From positions 1-64,000 of the forward strand of contig CAXKVV010000522.1 of assembly GCA_964058805.1 (NCBI GenBank): DNA of 64,000 nt, written 5' to 3'. Position 1 is the first letter of the stretch, and every line of letters begins with the position of its first letter. The notes below the pieces were generated by a model. It saw only the letters and a list, made by a program, of their open reading frames with translations. It was not told the origin of the DNA and did not search any database. This document shows positions 11,567-21,556 of this stretch, piece after piece. The position numbers and the translations under genes were made by a program. Origin of the DNA: Schoenoplectus triqueter. Lineage: Eukaryota > Streptophyta > Magnoliopsida > Poales > Cyperaceae.

Positions 11567-13831
11567 ACTAACCAGAGAGCGACTTATTTCTTTTGCTAGA
11601 AATACCGTAAACCGTGGTTTCTCACAAAAACACTATTTACTGGAGAAAAAGATGAAATAGTACTATTCACGACTCGCAGTAATTCTGTTTCACAAATGTG
11701 TAGAAATACCGCAACTTTCGTAAAAACACTATTCACTGATCCCGTGAATTCTAAAATAATCGTATACCGAGAGAGAAAATAGAATTGATTTTGGTGTAGC
11801 TTTCTCTCTCACCCCACCCCTCTATTTAAAGTCAAATTTGGGATTGCCAAATTACCAAAATACACTTGAGGATGATGTCATCTAAGATCCAAATTTACAT
11901 GTTTGTCATTGGGCTATTTTGAGCCTTCTTGGGCTTTTCAGATTTTGGGCTTTTACTTATTAATTAAGGCTTTAATTATTAATGGGCTTTTGGCCCATAA
12001 TTCAAATCCATAATTAACATTTAAAATCCAAATCAAATATATATAATTATCATGTACAATTATACTTTTCTCGGTTGCTATTTCGGCGAATTTATACGAC
12101 GTGTCCAACACGTTATAAATTCAATCTAATTTTTGCTTCTTGTCATCTCTATGACAAATATAATTAGGGAAAATTAGTCCCATGCCACCTCAAAACTTTA
12201 AATTTAGCAAAATGCCATTTCAAAACTTTAACTCCCTCTAATGTCACCCTAAAATAAGTTTATTTAGTCTTTTGCCACACTTATATATTTTTTGTTCATT
12301 TTTAATTAAATTCAGTAAAATATCACTGTATTTTTGGGATGTATTTTTTTAATTCCAAAAATACCCTCATTTATGTCTGATATATATTTTCCAACTAATT
12401 TCGTCTGTTAAAATCGTTGATATCTCTGCAAAATGTGTAATTATTTTAGCAAATGTCAAACCAAACATTTTTTATTTTATTCTACAATAGAGAAAACAGT
12501 CAATAAATAAATCATACTAAAATCTTCTATCCAAATGACCCATAAAGAAAATTACAAAATACATTTATATATGCTTACGAATAGAATTTTCGCTTTTAAA
12601 GTTCTGAATCATGATGCTCATAGTCTAAAATTTGCTTTCTGCATTACGCATTTTGCAGAGATATCAATGATTTTTAACAGACGAAATTAGTAGAAAAATA
12701 TATATCAGACAGAAATGAGGGTATTTTTGGAATTAAAAAAATACATCCCAAAAATATAGTGATATTTTACTGAACTTAATTAAAAATGAACAAAAAATAT
12801 ATAAGTGTGGCAAAAGATTAAATAAACTTATTTTAGGGTGGCATTAGAGGGAGTTAAAGTTTTGAAGTGATATTTTGCTAAATTTAAAGTTTTGAGATGG
12901 CATGAGACTAATTTTCTCATATAATTATATCATATATAATTAATTATAACCATCTTATTATTAATTATAAATAATTTATAATTAATCAATAAGATTCTAA
13001 ATAGAGTTACAACCGTTTTAACTTCTATAATCATAGGAGGCATCTGGCAGAATGCACTATGACCATCCAATTACACAGATAATGATGTACTGTATAATAT
13101 CATGATCCATTAAACTATTTACTTGTGTTTAATTCTTTTGTCTCATAGCTATCAGTTTTAATCTTTTCTTGATCCTAAGTAAATTATCAAATATAATTAC
13201 TCTTGTAATTATACTGCTAGCAGATAATCTTACTCTATCAAGGGGCCCAGTGATGCTATAACTCATATAGAAATACGAAGGATAATAGTACTTTTGGCAA
13301 ACCATCTCTTCCTCCGCATAAGTTATGTATACCGAAGAGCTACCTTTATAGCCACATTTTACGGATAACGTTTGGTAGAAATCACACACATACATATCTT
13401 ATGTAGAAAAGATGAATACCTCATACTTTAGAATTTAATACTGAACAAAAACATTAATGACACGAACACAATTCCATTTAATGTTTCATTCGGGATCTAT
13501 CAAATACGATGTTCCTAGATCATCTATCTATGTGATTAAAATGATAACTCTTTGTCTATGGTCTGTAAAACTTGACCATCATTTAATCCACATACTAACC
13601 TGATAACGGTTAATTAGTGTTCCTACTAATTACCTTAGTTAGTGACTTTTAAGAGTATATTCTATATTATGAAGTTTCACAATTCCAGTCATGAACTCGG
13701 AATGATTCATAAATTCAATAATACTCAAGGAAAAAAAATATTGTTTAATCCAATTCATGAACAAAACTTTATATAACCAATTTATCGTATTATTGACTTC
13801 AAGATTATTACAAACTAACACGGAGTTCCCG
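11567..13831. other. Unassigned insertion in the PMD gene
   Basis: About 2.27 kb separates two adjacent parts of the PMD domain, and about 90 residues of the domain are missing here. The block is bounded by CTATG on both sides (11562-11566, 13832-13836), which could be a 5-bp target duplication. The ends are not TG...CA, and I see no coding sequence. It includes the MULE at 12167-12918. It may be a solo LTR with damaged ends, or an intron plus deletion. Confidence 0.3.
12167..12918. mobile_element. Small MULE, 9-bp target duplication
   Basis: 752 bp with about 200-bp terminal inverted repeats: left GGGAAAATTAGTCCCATGCC, right the complement of GAGAAAATTAGTCTCATGCC. Perfect 9-bp direct repeats ATATAATTA flank it (12158-12166, 12919-12927). 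The terminal repeats again consist of sub-repeats of the type CAAAACTTTAAATTTAGCAAAATGCCA. No coding capacity. The arms are nearly the whole element, leaving a short unique centre. Confidence 0.85.
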
Positions 13832-14941
13832 CTATGTATTTACAGCTCCTCATAGACCTGGAGCACCCTCAGAAGTACAATTGGGGAGCAACAGTTCTAG
13901 CATTGTTGTATCATAATTTATCAATTGTTGCTCGGGTTGGTTCAAAAATGATCACTAGACCGGTGATTCTCCTTCAGATGTGGGGATGAACATGGTTCAA
14001 TGTTAGTCGACCGAAACCGATCGAACCATTTACTATTTGGATTCTTGCCAGCCATATGGGAGGTACTGGACGAGTAGACATACGTTTATTCATTCTCCAA
14101 ATCACGTCGGTCCAGGTGCTCCTAGAGATATGTTTGATAGTATTATGGACACTCATGTCAATTAGTGTCCATATAACTCCGTCATGACCCGTTTACCATC
14201 ATAGGTGATTTGGATATTTGGATGGCTAGGATACCACTTATTCATTTTTGGGTGTTCACTTACTATTATCCGAATAGAGTCAAGAGACAGTTTGGACTGT
14301 CCCAGACTATTCCTCCACCCGATCCATTACCATGGAGTATTCATAGACAGTTGGATAGTATTGAGCATACCATGAAGATAACTGGTATGGATTGGAGGAT
14401 TCATTGGCGGAGTTATATTGACGAGTGGGTCGATGTTCATTTTTATTGATTAGTACCCATCACAGGAGTGTACGATCCTGATAGTAGATTGTAGTACATG
14501 CAATGGTATGAGATACATGGTATGCGTAATATTTTATTAGAGCGATATTTCACTGGTGATTTGAGCCAACCATGAGCAACACCCGATGAGCCGATTCATG
14601 AGGTCGCTTATGTCCCGCGTGGCGACATCTCCGTCCGATATGTTATATATGTTCATTTTTTATATATTATTTGACTTACATTATTTTACTTCATGATCAT
14701 TTGACTTACAAAAAAATATAGGGTATGAGAGCAATCAAGGATGCATTTATAGGAATGAGAGATATTTTGACGAGGGGCTGGAAACATGTCGGAAAAAGGT
14801 TGTTGACTTCCCATCGGGGATACTTAGAGGATGTCGGGCAGAGTCATCAGTTAGATATGATCATGACCAGATCCGATTTACCGACATATATATATTTCAT
14901 ACATATGGATGATGAGCCAGATGATCTTCCCCTAGCAGACC

Positions 14942-15604
14942 TGATGGCGATCAAGTCATGGCAGGTTTACATATAAACAATCATGATCAAGGAAGCAAGT
15001 TATGGACCAGTTCTCAGCTTGAAGAACCAGGCCCAAGTCATATTTACAATTAATTTACGAAACAGCAGCTCTCTGGACAGATTCGTACTGGGCCAGTATT
15101 TTGGGCATAACTCTCTCATAAAGGCTCGGATTTGGGTGATTTAAATTTCTGTGATCAGATAATGAAATGGACTATCTTTTTTATGTTTTGAGTTTCTCCA
15201 GATTCCAGAGTCTTCTTGGTCAAAACCTCGTGTCAAGTGAGCGTGGTTACTGAGGAGCCAGCCAGCAATTAGTTTCTTGGAACTTGTCTTTTGAGTCTTT
15301 CTATGTTTTAATTATATTTGGGAATTAGCAGTAGTAGTTAATGTTGTTTTTATTGTGTTTTGATATTTGCAAAAATAGTTAAGGAGTTATTAATTAGTAG
15401 GAAGTTTCTAGAGTTGAGTTGTATGGCTATATAAAGCCTAATTTCTGAATGTAAACTCACTTGTTGAATTATTATGAAAAAGTTTATCTTGAGTTGAGTT
15501 TATCTCCTCTTTTATCCTGCTGTGAGTTGAGAGTATCCTCCAGTTGTGATTTTATAGTTGAACGTGTGCGTGTCCTTGGACGATTCATAGCTCGAACGCT
15601 ATCA
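14942..15604 (+). repeat. 5' LTR
   Basis: Starts TGATGGCGATCAAG and ends GAACGCTATCA. A TATA box (TATATAAA, 15428-15435) marks the likely promoter. The first 112 bases correspond to the end of the gag-pol frame in the other LTR. Confidence 0.95.
15428..15435 (+). promoter_or_regulatory. TATA box of the 5' LTR
   Basis: TATATAAA in the context GGCTATATAAAGCC, about 170 bp before the LTR end, a normal position for the U3 promoter. The same motif is at 19536-19543 in the 3' LTR. Confidence 0.6.
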
Positions 15605-15606
15605 GT

Positions 15607-15618
15607 TGGTATCAGAGC
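15607..15618 (+). other. Primer binding site (tRNA-iMet)
   Basis: TGGTATCAGAGC begins two bases after the 5' LTR. This is the standard plant retrotransposon sequence complementary to the 3' end of initiator tRNA-Met and would prime minus-strand DNA synthesis. Confidence 0.9.
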
Positions 15619-15630
15619 AGCAGGCGAAGG

Positions 15631-18600
15631 ATGGTGCGACGTAGTGCTCGTGTCAATCCTCCTGAAGGCAACCAGCAAGCCGATCGAGATATTGAGTTGA
15701 ACGAGTTGAGGCAGCATGTGAAACAACTCCAAGAGCGTCTAGCGCGCATGGAGGCCGCTGGGAACAACCGCGATGATTCCTATCGTGGCTCAGATGGCGA
15801 AACTTATGGTGACGATGATGCCGAGTTCAACCCCTTCCACGACAACCACACCTTGATGTCCAGTGATGAAGAGGCTCTCCATCAAAATCACACCCGAAGG
15901 AACCAGCAATTTCGACGGGCTTTTGATCTAAAAGCGGATATTCCTGTGTACGAAGGGCGCATACAACCCGATGAGTTCATAGATTGGCTCAATACGGTTG
16001 AACGTGTCTTTGAATACCAAGATGTCCCTGAGAAAGAGAAGGTGAAGATTGTTGCCATCAAATTAAAGAAGCATGCATCTATTTGGTGGGAGCAGTTGAA
16101 GATGAAGCGAGCCCGTGAGGGTAAGCAAAAAATCAGAACATGGGAAAAGATGGTGAAAGAGTTACGAAAGAAGTTTCTGCCGGAAGGGTACTTGCAAGAG
16201 GCCTTTTTTCAACTTCATGGCTTTGTTCAAGGTGAAAAAACTGTGGCAGATTACACTGAAGAACTTGATCATCTCATGTTGAAATGTGGCGTTGTTGAGC
16301 CCGAAGAACAAACCATTGCACGATATCTTCGTGGCCTTTGCAAGGAGATTCATGATGTGGTAACTTTACAGCCTTTTATCTCTTATCATGATGTGTTTAA
16401 ACTTGCCACAAAAGTTGAGAAGCAACTCAAGGAGAAAGAAGTCAGAAAAACAGCGAGCTTTGGTGGTAGCCGAGTTCTCAATCGAGGCCATCCAACAAGC
16501 CATGGGAGCAGTACGCAATCAGCCAAACCAACATCAAGTGCAGTGGCCAAATTTTCAGCAAAAACCGCAACCGCAGGACCCTCTAAACCAGCCCCTAAAG
16601 CTGTTCAATGCTATCGGTGCAAAGGGTACGGTCACATCATGTCCGAGTGCCCAAACCAGCGGGTATTTACCATTATTGAAGAACCCCTAGAAGAGGAGCA
16701 AACAGATTTTGATTCTCCACCCGTGTTTGATGAGGCAGCAGATGAGGAGGATGTCATTTATGGAGATACGGGTGAGATGTTGGTGATTAGGCGTGTGCTG
16801 AATTCCAGTCCCGTTCAAGATGATGTGTGGTTCCGTAACAATATCTTCCATACACGATGCACCTCTCATGGGAAGGTATGCGATGTTATCATTGATAGCG
16901 GGAGTTGTGAGAATGTTGTTTCTGAAATTATGGTACAAAAGTTGCCGCTTAAAACTGAAAAGCACCCAAAACCGTACAAACTCTCTTGGTTGGAAAAGGG
17001 TAAATGTGTGCAAGTTGACCAGCGTTGTTTGGTTAATTTTTCTATTGGTGAGAAGTACCGAGATGAGGTATGGTGTGATGTAGTTCCTATGGATGCTTGT
17101 CATTTACTTTTGGGGAGACCTTGGCAGTTTGATAGAAAGGTACACCATGATGGTTTTAAAAACACTTATTCTTTTGAGCTGAATGGTGCTAAGATTACTT
17201 TGGGTCCTTCTAGAATGGAAATGAAATCTAAACCAGCCCTCAAGGATAGCAATTTCATTCTCTCAAAATCTGAATTTACTGAAATTTTTGAAGAATCCCA
17301 AATAGCCTTTGCATTGGTGGTGAAAGAAGTTAAGGGTGACAGAAATCCTCTAATACCCGGACCAGTGGTACCTTTACTTGAACAATTTCAGAACCTTGTT
17401 CCAGATGAAATTCCAGCAGGTTTACCTCCAATGAGGAGTGTGCAACACTGCATAGATTTTGTTCCTGGTGCAATTTTGCCAAACAAAGCAGCATACCGAA
17501 TGAACCCAACAGAAAATGCCGAGTTGCAGCGGCAAGTAGATGAGTTGATGAGAAAGGGTTTGGTGCGTGAAAGCATGAGTCCTTGTGCAGTTCCAGCCTT
17601 GCTTGTGCCAAAGAAAGATGGTTCTTTTCGCATGTGTGTGGATAGTAGAGCGGTCAACAAGATTACTATCAAGTATCGCTTCCCTATTCCTCGTCTAGAT
17701 GACATGCTAGATCAGCTCCATGGTGCTAGTGTGTTTTCAAAGATTGATCTTAGAAGTGGGTACCATCAGATTCGTATGAGGCCTGGTGATGAATGGAAGA
17801 CAGCATTTAAGACCCGTGATGGATTGTTTGAGTGGTTGGTGATGCCATTCGGACTCTCTAATGCTCCTAGTACTTTTATGAGACTAATGAATTTGGTGTT
17901 TAAGTCTTTTATTGGCAGATTTGTGGTGGTCTATTTTGATGACATACTCGTGTATAGCACGGGTAAAGAAGAGCATTTGGAACACCTTCACCAAGTCTTT
18001 GAAGTGCTAGCTGAACAGAAACTCTACATCAACCTCAAGAAGTGCGAGTTCCTAACCAGCAACTTGGTGTTTTTAGGCTATGTGGTTTCAGCTGAAGGTA
18101 TTCATGTTGATCCTTCTAAGGTGGATGCAATTGTTTCATGGCCAACACCAGCCAACATTCATGATGTGAGAAGTTTTCATGGACTGGCCTCATTCTATCG
18201 CCGGTTCATTCGAGATTTCAGCACTCTTGCCTCTCCAATCACCGAGTGCTTGAAAGGAGGAGTATTCAAATGGACGAAGGAAGCTGAAAAGAACTTTCAG
18301 CTCATCAAGGAGAAGATGACAGCAGCCCCAATTCTTGCTTTGCCCAACTTTGAGAATATTTTTGAGCTTGAATGTGATGCATCTGGTGTAGGCATTGGTG
18401 CGGTTCTCAATCAAGAGGGTCGACCTATTGCCTTCTTTAGTGAAAAGCTTTCAGATTCACGTAAGAACTACACTACATATGACAAAGAGTTCTATGCAAT
18501 TGTACGAGCTCTTGGGCATTGGAGACACTACCTCATTTCCAAGGAGTTCATTCTCTACTCCGACCATGAGGCGCTGAAGTTCATAAATGGGCAGCACAAG

Positions 18601-19161
18601 CTCAAACCGAGACATGCAAGGTGGTTGGAATTTTTACAAGGCTACACATTCCACATCAAGCATAAAAGTGGTGCTTCAAATCAGGTGGCAGATGAGCGTG
18701 CTAAAGCAATCAAGGGCTTGCATGAACAAGTCAGCAAGAGGATTGAGAAGCAAAATCAGAAGTATGAAAGACAAGCTAACAAGCACCGAAGGGCTGTGAT
18801 TTTCAAAGAATGTGATCTTGTGTGGGTGCATTTGAGCAAGGAGAGATTTCCACCTGGGCGCAATGCAAAGCTCAAGCACCGTGGTGATGGACCGTTTAAA
18901 ATCTTGCAGCGCATAGGTGACAATGCTTACAAGGTGGAGCTTCCCGGAGATTATGGTGTTTCATCCACATTCAATGTGAAGGATCTTTCTCCATACCATG
19001 GCGAAAATGAGCCGAACTCGTGGGCGAGTTCTTTTCAACCGGGGGAGAATGATGGCGATCAAGTCATGGCAGGTTTACATATAAACAATCATGATCAAGG
19101 AAGCAAGTTATGGACCAGTTCTCAGCTTGAAGAACCAGGCCCAAGTCATATTTACAATTAA
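15631..19161 (+). CDS. Gag-Pol polyprotein, integrase core deleted
   Basis: 1176 residues in one frame; the first ATG lies 12 bases after the primer site. Domains: basic start and coiled coil (about 20-45), Gag (about 95-270), CCHC knuckle CYRCKGYGHIMSECP (Cys327), aspartic protease IIDSGS (Asp422), reverse transcriptase with VVYFDDILVYS (Asp770/771), RNase H ECDASG (Asp916) to SGASNQVADE (about 1021). There the frame jumps straight to the C-terminal integrase segment (HEQVSKRIE, LVWVHL, DGPFKIL, FNVKDLSPY). The HHCC finger and the DDE catalytic core, roughly 400 residues in relatives, are absent, yet the frame is kept. The stop codon is 112 bases inside the 3' LTR. No other stop or frameshift is present. 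Reverse transcription could work; integration in cis could not. Confidence 0.93.
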   Translation: MVRRSARVNPPEGNQQADRDIELNELRQHVKQLQERLARMEAAGNNRDDSYRGSDGETYGDDDAEFNPFHDNHTLMSSDEEALHQNHTRRNQQFRRAFDLKADIPVYEGRIQPDEFIDWLNTVERVFEYQDVPEKEKVKIVAIKLKKHASIWWEQLKMKRAREGKQKIRTWEKMVKELRKKFLPEGYLQEAFFQLHGFVQGEKTVADYTEELDHLMLKCGVVEPEEQTIARYLRGLCKEIHDVVTLQPFISYHDVFKLATKVEKQLKEKEVRKTASFGGSRVLNRGHPTSHGSSTQSAKPTSSAVAKFSAKTATAGPSKPAPKAVQCYRCKGYGHIMSECPNQRVFTIIEEPLEEEQTDFDSPPVFDEAADEEDVIYGDTGEMLVIRRVLNSSPVQDDVWFRNNIFHTRCTSHGKVCDVIIDSGSCENVVSEIMVQKLPLKTEKHPKPYKLSWLEKGKCVQVDQRCLVNFSIGEKYRDEVWCDVVPMDACHLLLGRPWQFDRKVHHDGFKNTYSFELNGAKITLGPSRMEMKSKPALKDSNFILSKSEFTEIFEESQIAFALVVKEVKGDRNPLIPGPVVPLLEQFQNLVPDEIPAGLPPMRSVQHCIDFVPGAILPNKAAYRMNPTENAELQRQVDELMRKGLVRESMSPCAVPALLVPKKDGSFRMCVDSRAVNKITIKYRFPIPRLDDMLDQLHGASVFSKIDLRSGYHQIRMRPGDEWKTAFKTRDGLFEWLVMPFGLSNAPSTFMRLMNLVFKSFIGRFVVVYFDDILVYSTGKEEHLEHLHQVFEVLAEQKLYINLKKCEFLTSNLVFLGYVVSAEGIHVDPSKVDAIVSWPTPANIHDVRSFHGLASFYRRFIRDFSTLASPITECLKGGVFKWTKEAEKNFQLIKEKMTAAPILALPNFENIFELECDASGVGIGAVLNQEGRPIAFFSEKLSDSRKNYTTYDKEFYAIVRALGHWRHYLISKEFILYSDHEALKFINGQHKLKPRHARWLEFLQGYTFHIKHKSGASNQVADERAKAIKGLHEQVSKRIEKQNQKYERQANKHRRAVIFKECDLVWVHLSKERFPPGRNAKLKHRGDGPFKILQRIGDNAYKVELPGDYGVSSTFNVKDLSPYHGENEPNSWASSFQPGENDGDQVMAGLHINNHDQGSKLWTSSQLEEPGPSHIYN
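19041..19049 (+). other. Polypurine tract
   Basis: GGGGGAGAA lies immediately before the 3' LTR and would prime plus-strand synthesis. It is also read as coding sequence, because the gag-pol frame crosses it. Confidence 0.85.
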
Positions 19162-19712
19162 TTTACGAAACAGCAGCTCTCTGGACAGATTCGTACTGGG
19201 CCAGTATTTTGGGCATAACTCTCTCATAAAGGCTCGGATTTGGGTGATTTAAATTTCTGTGATCAGATAATGAAATGGACTATCTTTTTTATGTTTTGAG
19301 TTTCTCCAGATTCCAGAGTCTTCTTGGTCAAAACCTCGTGTCAAGTGAGCGTGGTTACTGAGGAGCCAGCCAGCAATTAGTTTCTTGGAACTTGTCTTTT
19401 GAGTCTTTCTATGTTTTAATTATATTTGGGAATTAGCAGTAGTAGTTAATGTTGTTTTTATTGTGTTTTGATATTTGCAAAAATAGTTAAGGAGTTATTA
19501 ATTAGTAGGAAGTTTCTAGAGTTGAGTTGTATGGCTATATAAAGCCTAATTTCTGAATGTAAACTCACTTGTTGAATTATTATGAAAAAGTTTATCTTGA
19601 GTTGAGTTTATCTCCTCTTTTATCCTGCTGTGAGTTGAGAGTATCCTCCAGTTGTGATTTTATAGTTGAACGTGTGCGTGTCCTTGGACGATTCATAGCT
19701 CGAACGCTATCA
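19050..19712 (+). repeat. 3' LTR
   Basis: Same length and, by eye, the same sequence as 14942-15604. It is followed by the AGACC target duplication and the continuing PMD pseudogene. It contains the gag-pol stop codon. Confidence 0.95.
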
Positions 19713-20194
19713 AGACCCCATGGTGTTTAGTGATGCGGAGTGAACTGTTTTTTATGATGGTAGCATTTTTTTTCGATTCTATGGTAATTTTACTCAACAT
19801 ATAACTCCAAAATACGTTACACTTAAATATTTCTTACATTAATGTAGGTAATCTTCCATTCACTGAGATGTTGCGTAGACATGACACCGCCGGCCCGAGC
19901 TACTCTGATCCCGCTGGCCATGACACTACCGCCCCGAGCACTTATGAGCCTCACACAGGGAGTTATCCACAGAGTGAGAGTAGACATGATTATAGTACAC
20001 TTCATATCTTTAATCGTACAGTTAGTATTGCACGGATACCTTTAATCGTACAGTTCATATCTTCTGCCAAGTCTTTCTTGATAGCCCGGACTATAATTTT
20101 TGCAGTTAATTGTGCATGATCTGAACGAGTAATATCCTGTACACATGTATGCTCATAGGGATTGGTCTTAATAATCTAAAATGGACTACCCTTA

Positions 20195-21556
20195 GGGAGT
20201 GTTTGACACTCATTGGAATAGCAAAAAGTTGGAATAGAATAGCTATTCTGACGAATTAATTTGCCAAACGAATTTTAGACTAAGTAGAAGAGTGTGGAAT
20301 AGTGCTAATCCGGTATACCAACTTATAGGTGGAATACCGGATTAGCTCTCGAATAGCGATTATTGCTTGATTATATTATATCATATTATTATATTATGAT
20401 TATGATTAAGATTTAGTATTATTATATTATTATATTATATTTATAATTATAATTTATTATTATATTAATATTAATATTTATTATTATTATTATCATTATA
20501 TTATTATTATTAAATTATTATTATCATTATTATTATTATATTATCGTTACCATTAGCATTATTATATTATTTATTATTATTATAAATATAATTTTAATAT
20601 TATATTATTATATTATGAATATAAATATAATTTTTATATTATTATGATCAAGCTTATTTCTTATTATATTATTATATTATGATGATTATGATTAATATTA
20701 CTTATTATTATTTTATTACGTTATATTATATTATTATATGTTGATTATAGTGATGATTAATTTATTATTATAATCATAATTATATATAATTATTTTTATG
20801 ATTATGATTATATTTTTATTATTATATTATTATGATTATGATTATATTTTTATTATTATATTATTATGATTATGATTATTATTATGATTATGGTTATATT
20901 ATTATGATTATGACTATAATTATTATTATCATGATTATGATTATGATTATTATATTATTAAAATTATGATTATTTATTATTATTATAATTATGATTGTAA
21001 TTATAATTTATTATTATTTATTATGATTATTTTTTATTATTTTATTATGTTGTATTATATTATTATATGTTGATTATAGTTATGATTAATTTATTATTAT
21101 ATTATTATAATTATAATTATTTATAATTATTTTTATGATTATGATTATATTTTTATTATTATATTATTATGATTATGATTATGGTTATATAATGATGATT
21201 GTAATCATAATTTTTTATTATTATATTACTATATTATGATAATGTTTATATTTTTATTATATTACTATTATAATATTATTATTTATTATGATTATTTTTT
21301 ATTACTTTATTATTATTATTATTATCTTACTATTATGATTATTATTTTACTATTATTATTACTATCATCATCATCATTAGTATCATAATTATTCATATTT
21401 TAACTATTCTGAGTAACAACTGCCAAACGATATTTTCACTCTTCCGAATAGTCAAGAATATCACTCTTCTACCACTTTTCCAAAAAAACACTATTCTATC
21501 ACTATTCCAAAATTACCACTCTTCCGAAGCTATTCCTTGATTTGCCAAACGGACCC
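20195..21556. mobile_element. Tourist/PIF-like element with microsatellite core
   Basis: Starts GGGAGTGTTTGACACTC; ends with the complement of GGGTCCGTTTGGCAAATC. Both ends continue into GGAATAG-rich subterminal motifs, and both are flanked by TTA (20192-20194, 21557-21559), the PIF/Harbinger target duplication. The centre, about 1 kb, is almost only ATT/ATG-type microsatellite; no transposase is left. Removing the element rejoins the MuDR reading frame across the TTA, which confirms the boundaries. Confidence 0.8.
20365..21400. repeat. Degenerate (TTA)n/(TTATGA)n microsatellite
   Basis: About 1 kb of imperfect TTA, ATTATG and TTATTATGATTATGAT repeats. Larger units recur: TTATATTATTATATGTTGATTATAG occurs near 20727 and 21055, so local duplication has taken place as well as slippage. 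Confidence 0.9.

Larger units (their letters stand above)
14942..19712 (+). mobile_element. Ty3/gypsy LTR retrotransposon, integrase-deleted
   Basis: 4771-bp element: LTRs 14942-15604 and 19050-19712 (663 bp each; I see no difference between them), TG...CA ends, 5-bp target duplication AGACC (14937-14941, 19713-19717), initiator-tRNA-Met primer site, polypurine tract and one long gag-pol frame. It interrupts the PMD pseudogene. The primer type and the reading frame running into the 3' LTR recall the CRM group of chromoviruses, but I could not confirm the clade. Identical LTRs mean recent insertion. The integrase core is missing, so it must rely on another element. Confidence 0.95.
11166..19990 (+). 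pseudogene. Plant mobile domain (PMD, MAIN-like) gene, broken
   Basis: Pieces in order: exon 1 11166-11267 (ends CAT|GTATG), exon 2 from 11357 (IKELLTAKGHW; AYITTLVER, the PMD opening, then THTFHMSIGDP in another frame), core 13834-14640 (MYLQLLIDLE, YNWGATVLALLYHNL, WCPYNS-type block, RIPLIHFWVFTYYYPNRVK, RQFGLSQTIPPP), then 14725-14941 continuing after the LTR element from 19718, and a tail near 19868 (GPSYSDPAGHDTTAPSTYEP). PMD proteins MAIN/MAIL1 act with a PP7-type phosphatase in plant nuclei; the domain also occurs in transposons, which the location here suggests. Damage: TGA at codon 4, after LVER and after LLQMWG, a TAG at the WCPY Trp, frameshifts, and three insertions. Confidence 0.7.

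Noticed and set aside
16687..17103. 138-codon antisense frame within gag-pol
   Set aside because: Shadow of the protease/linker region of the polyprotein.
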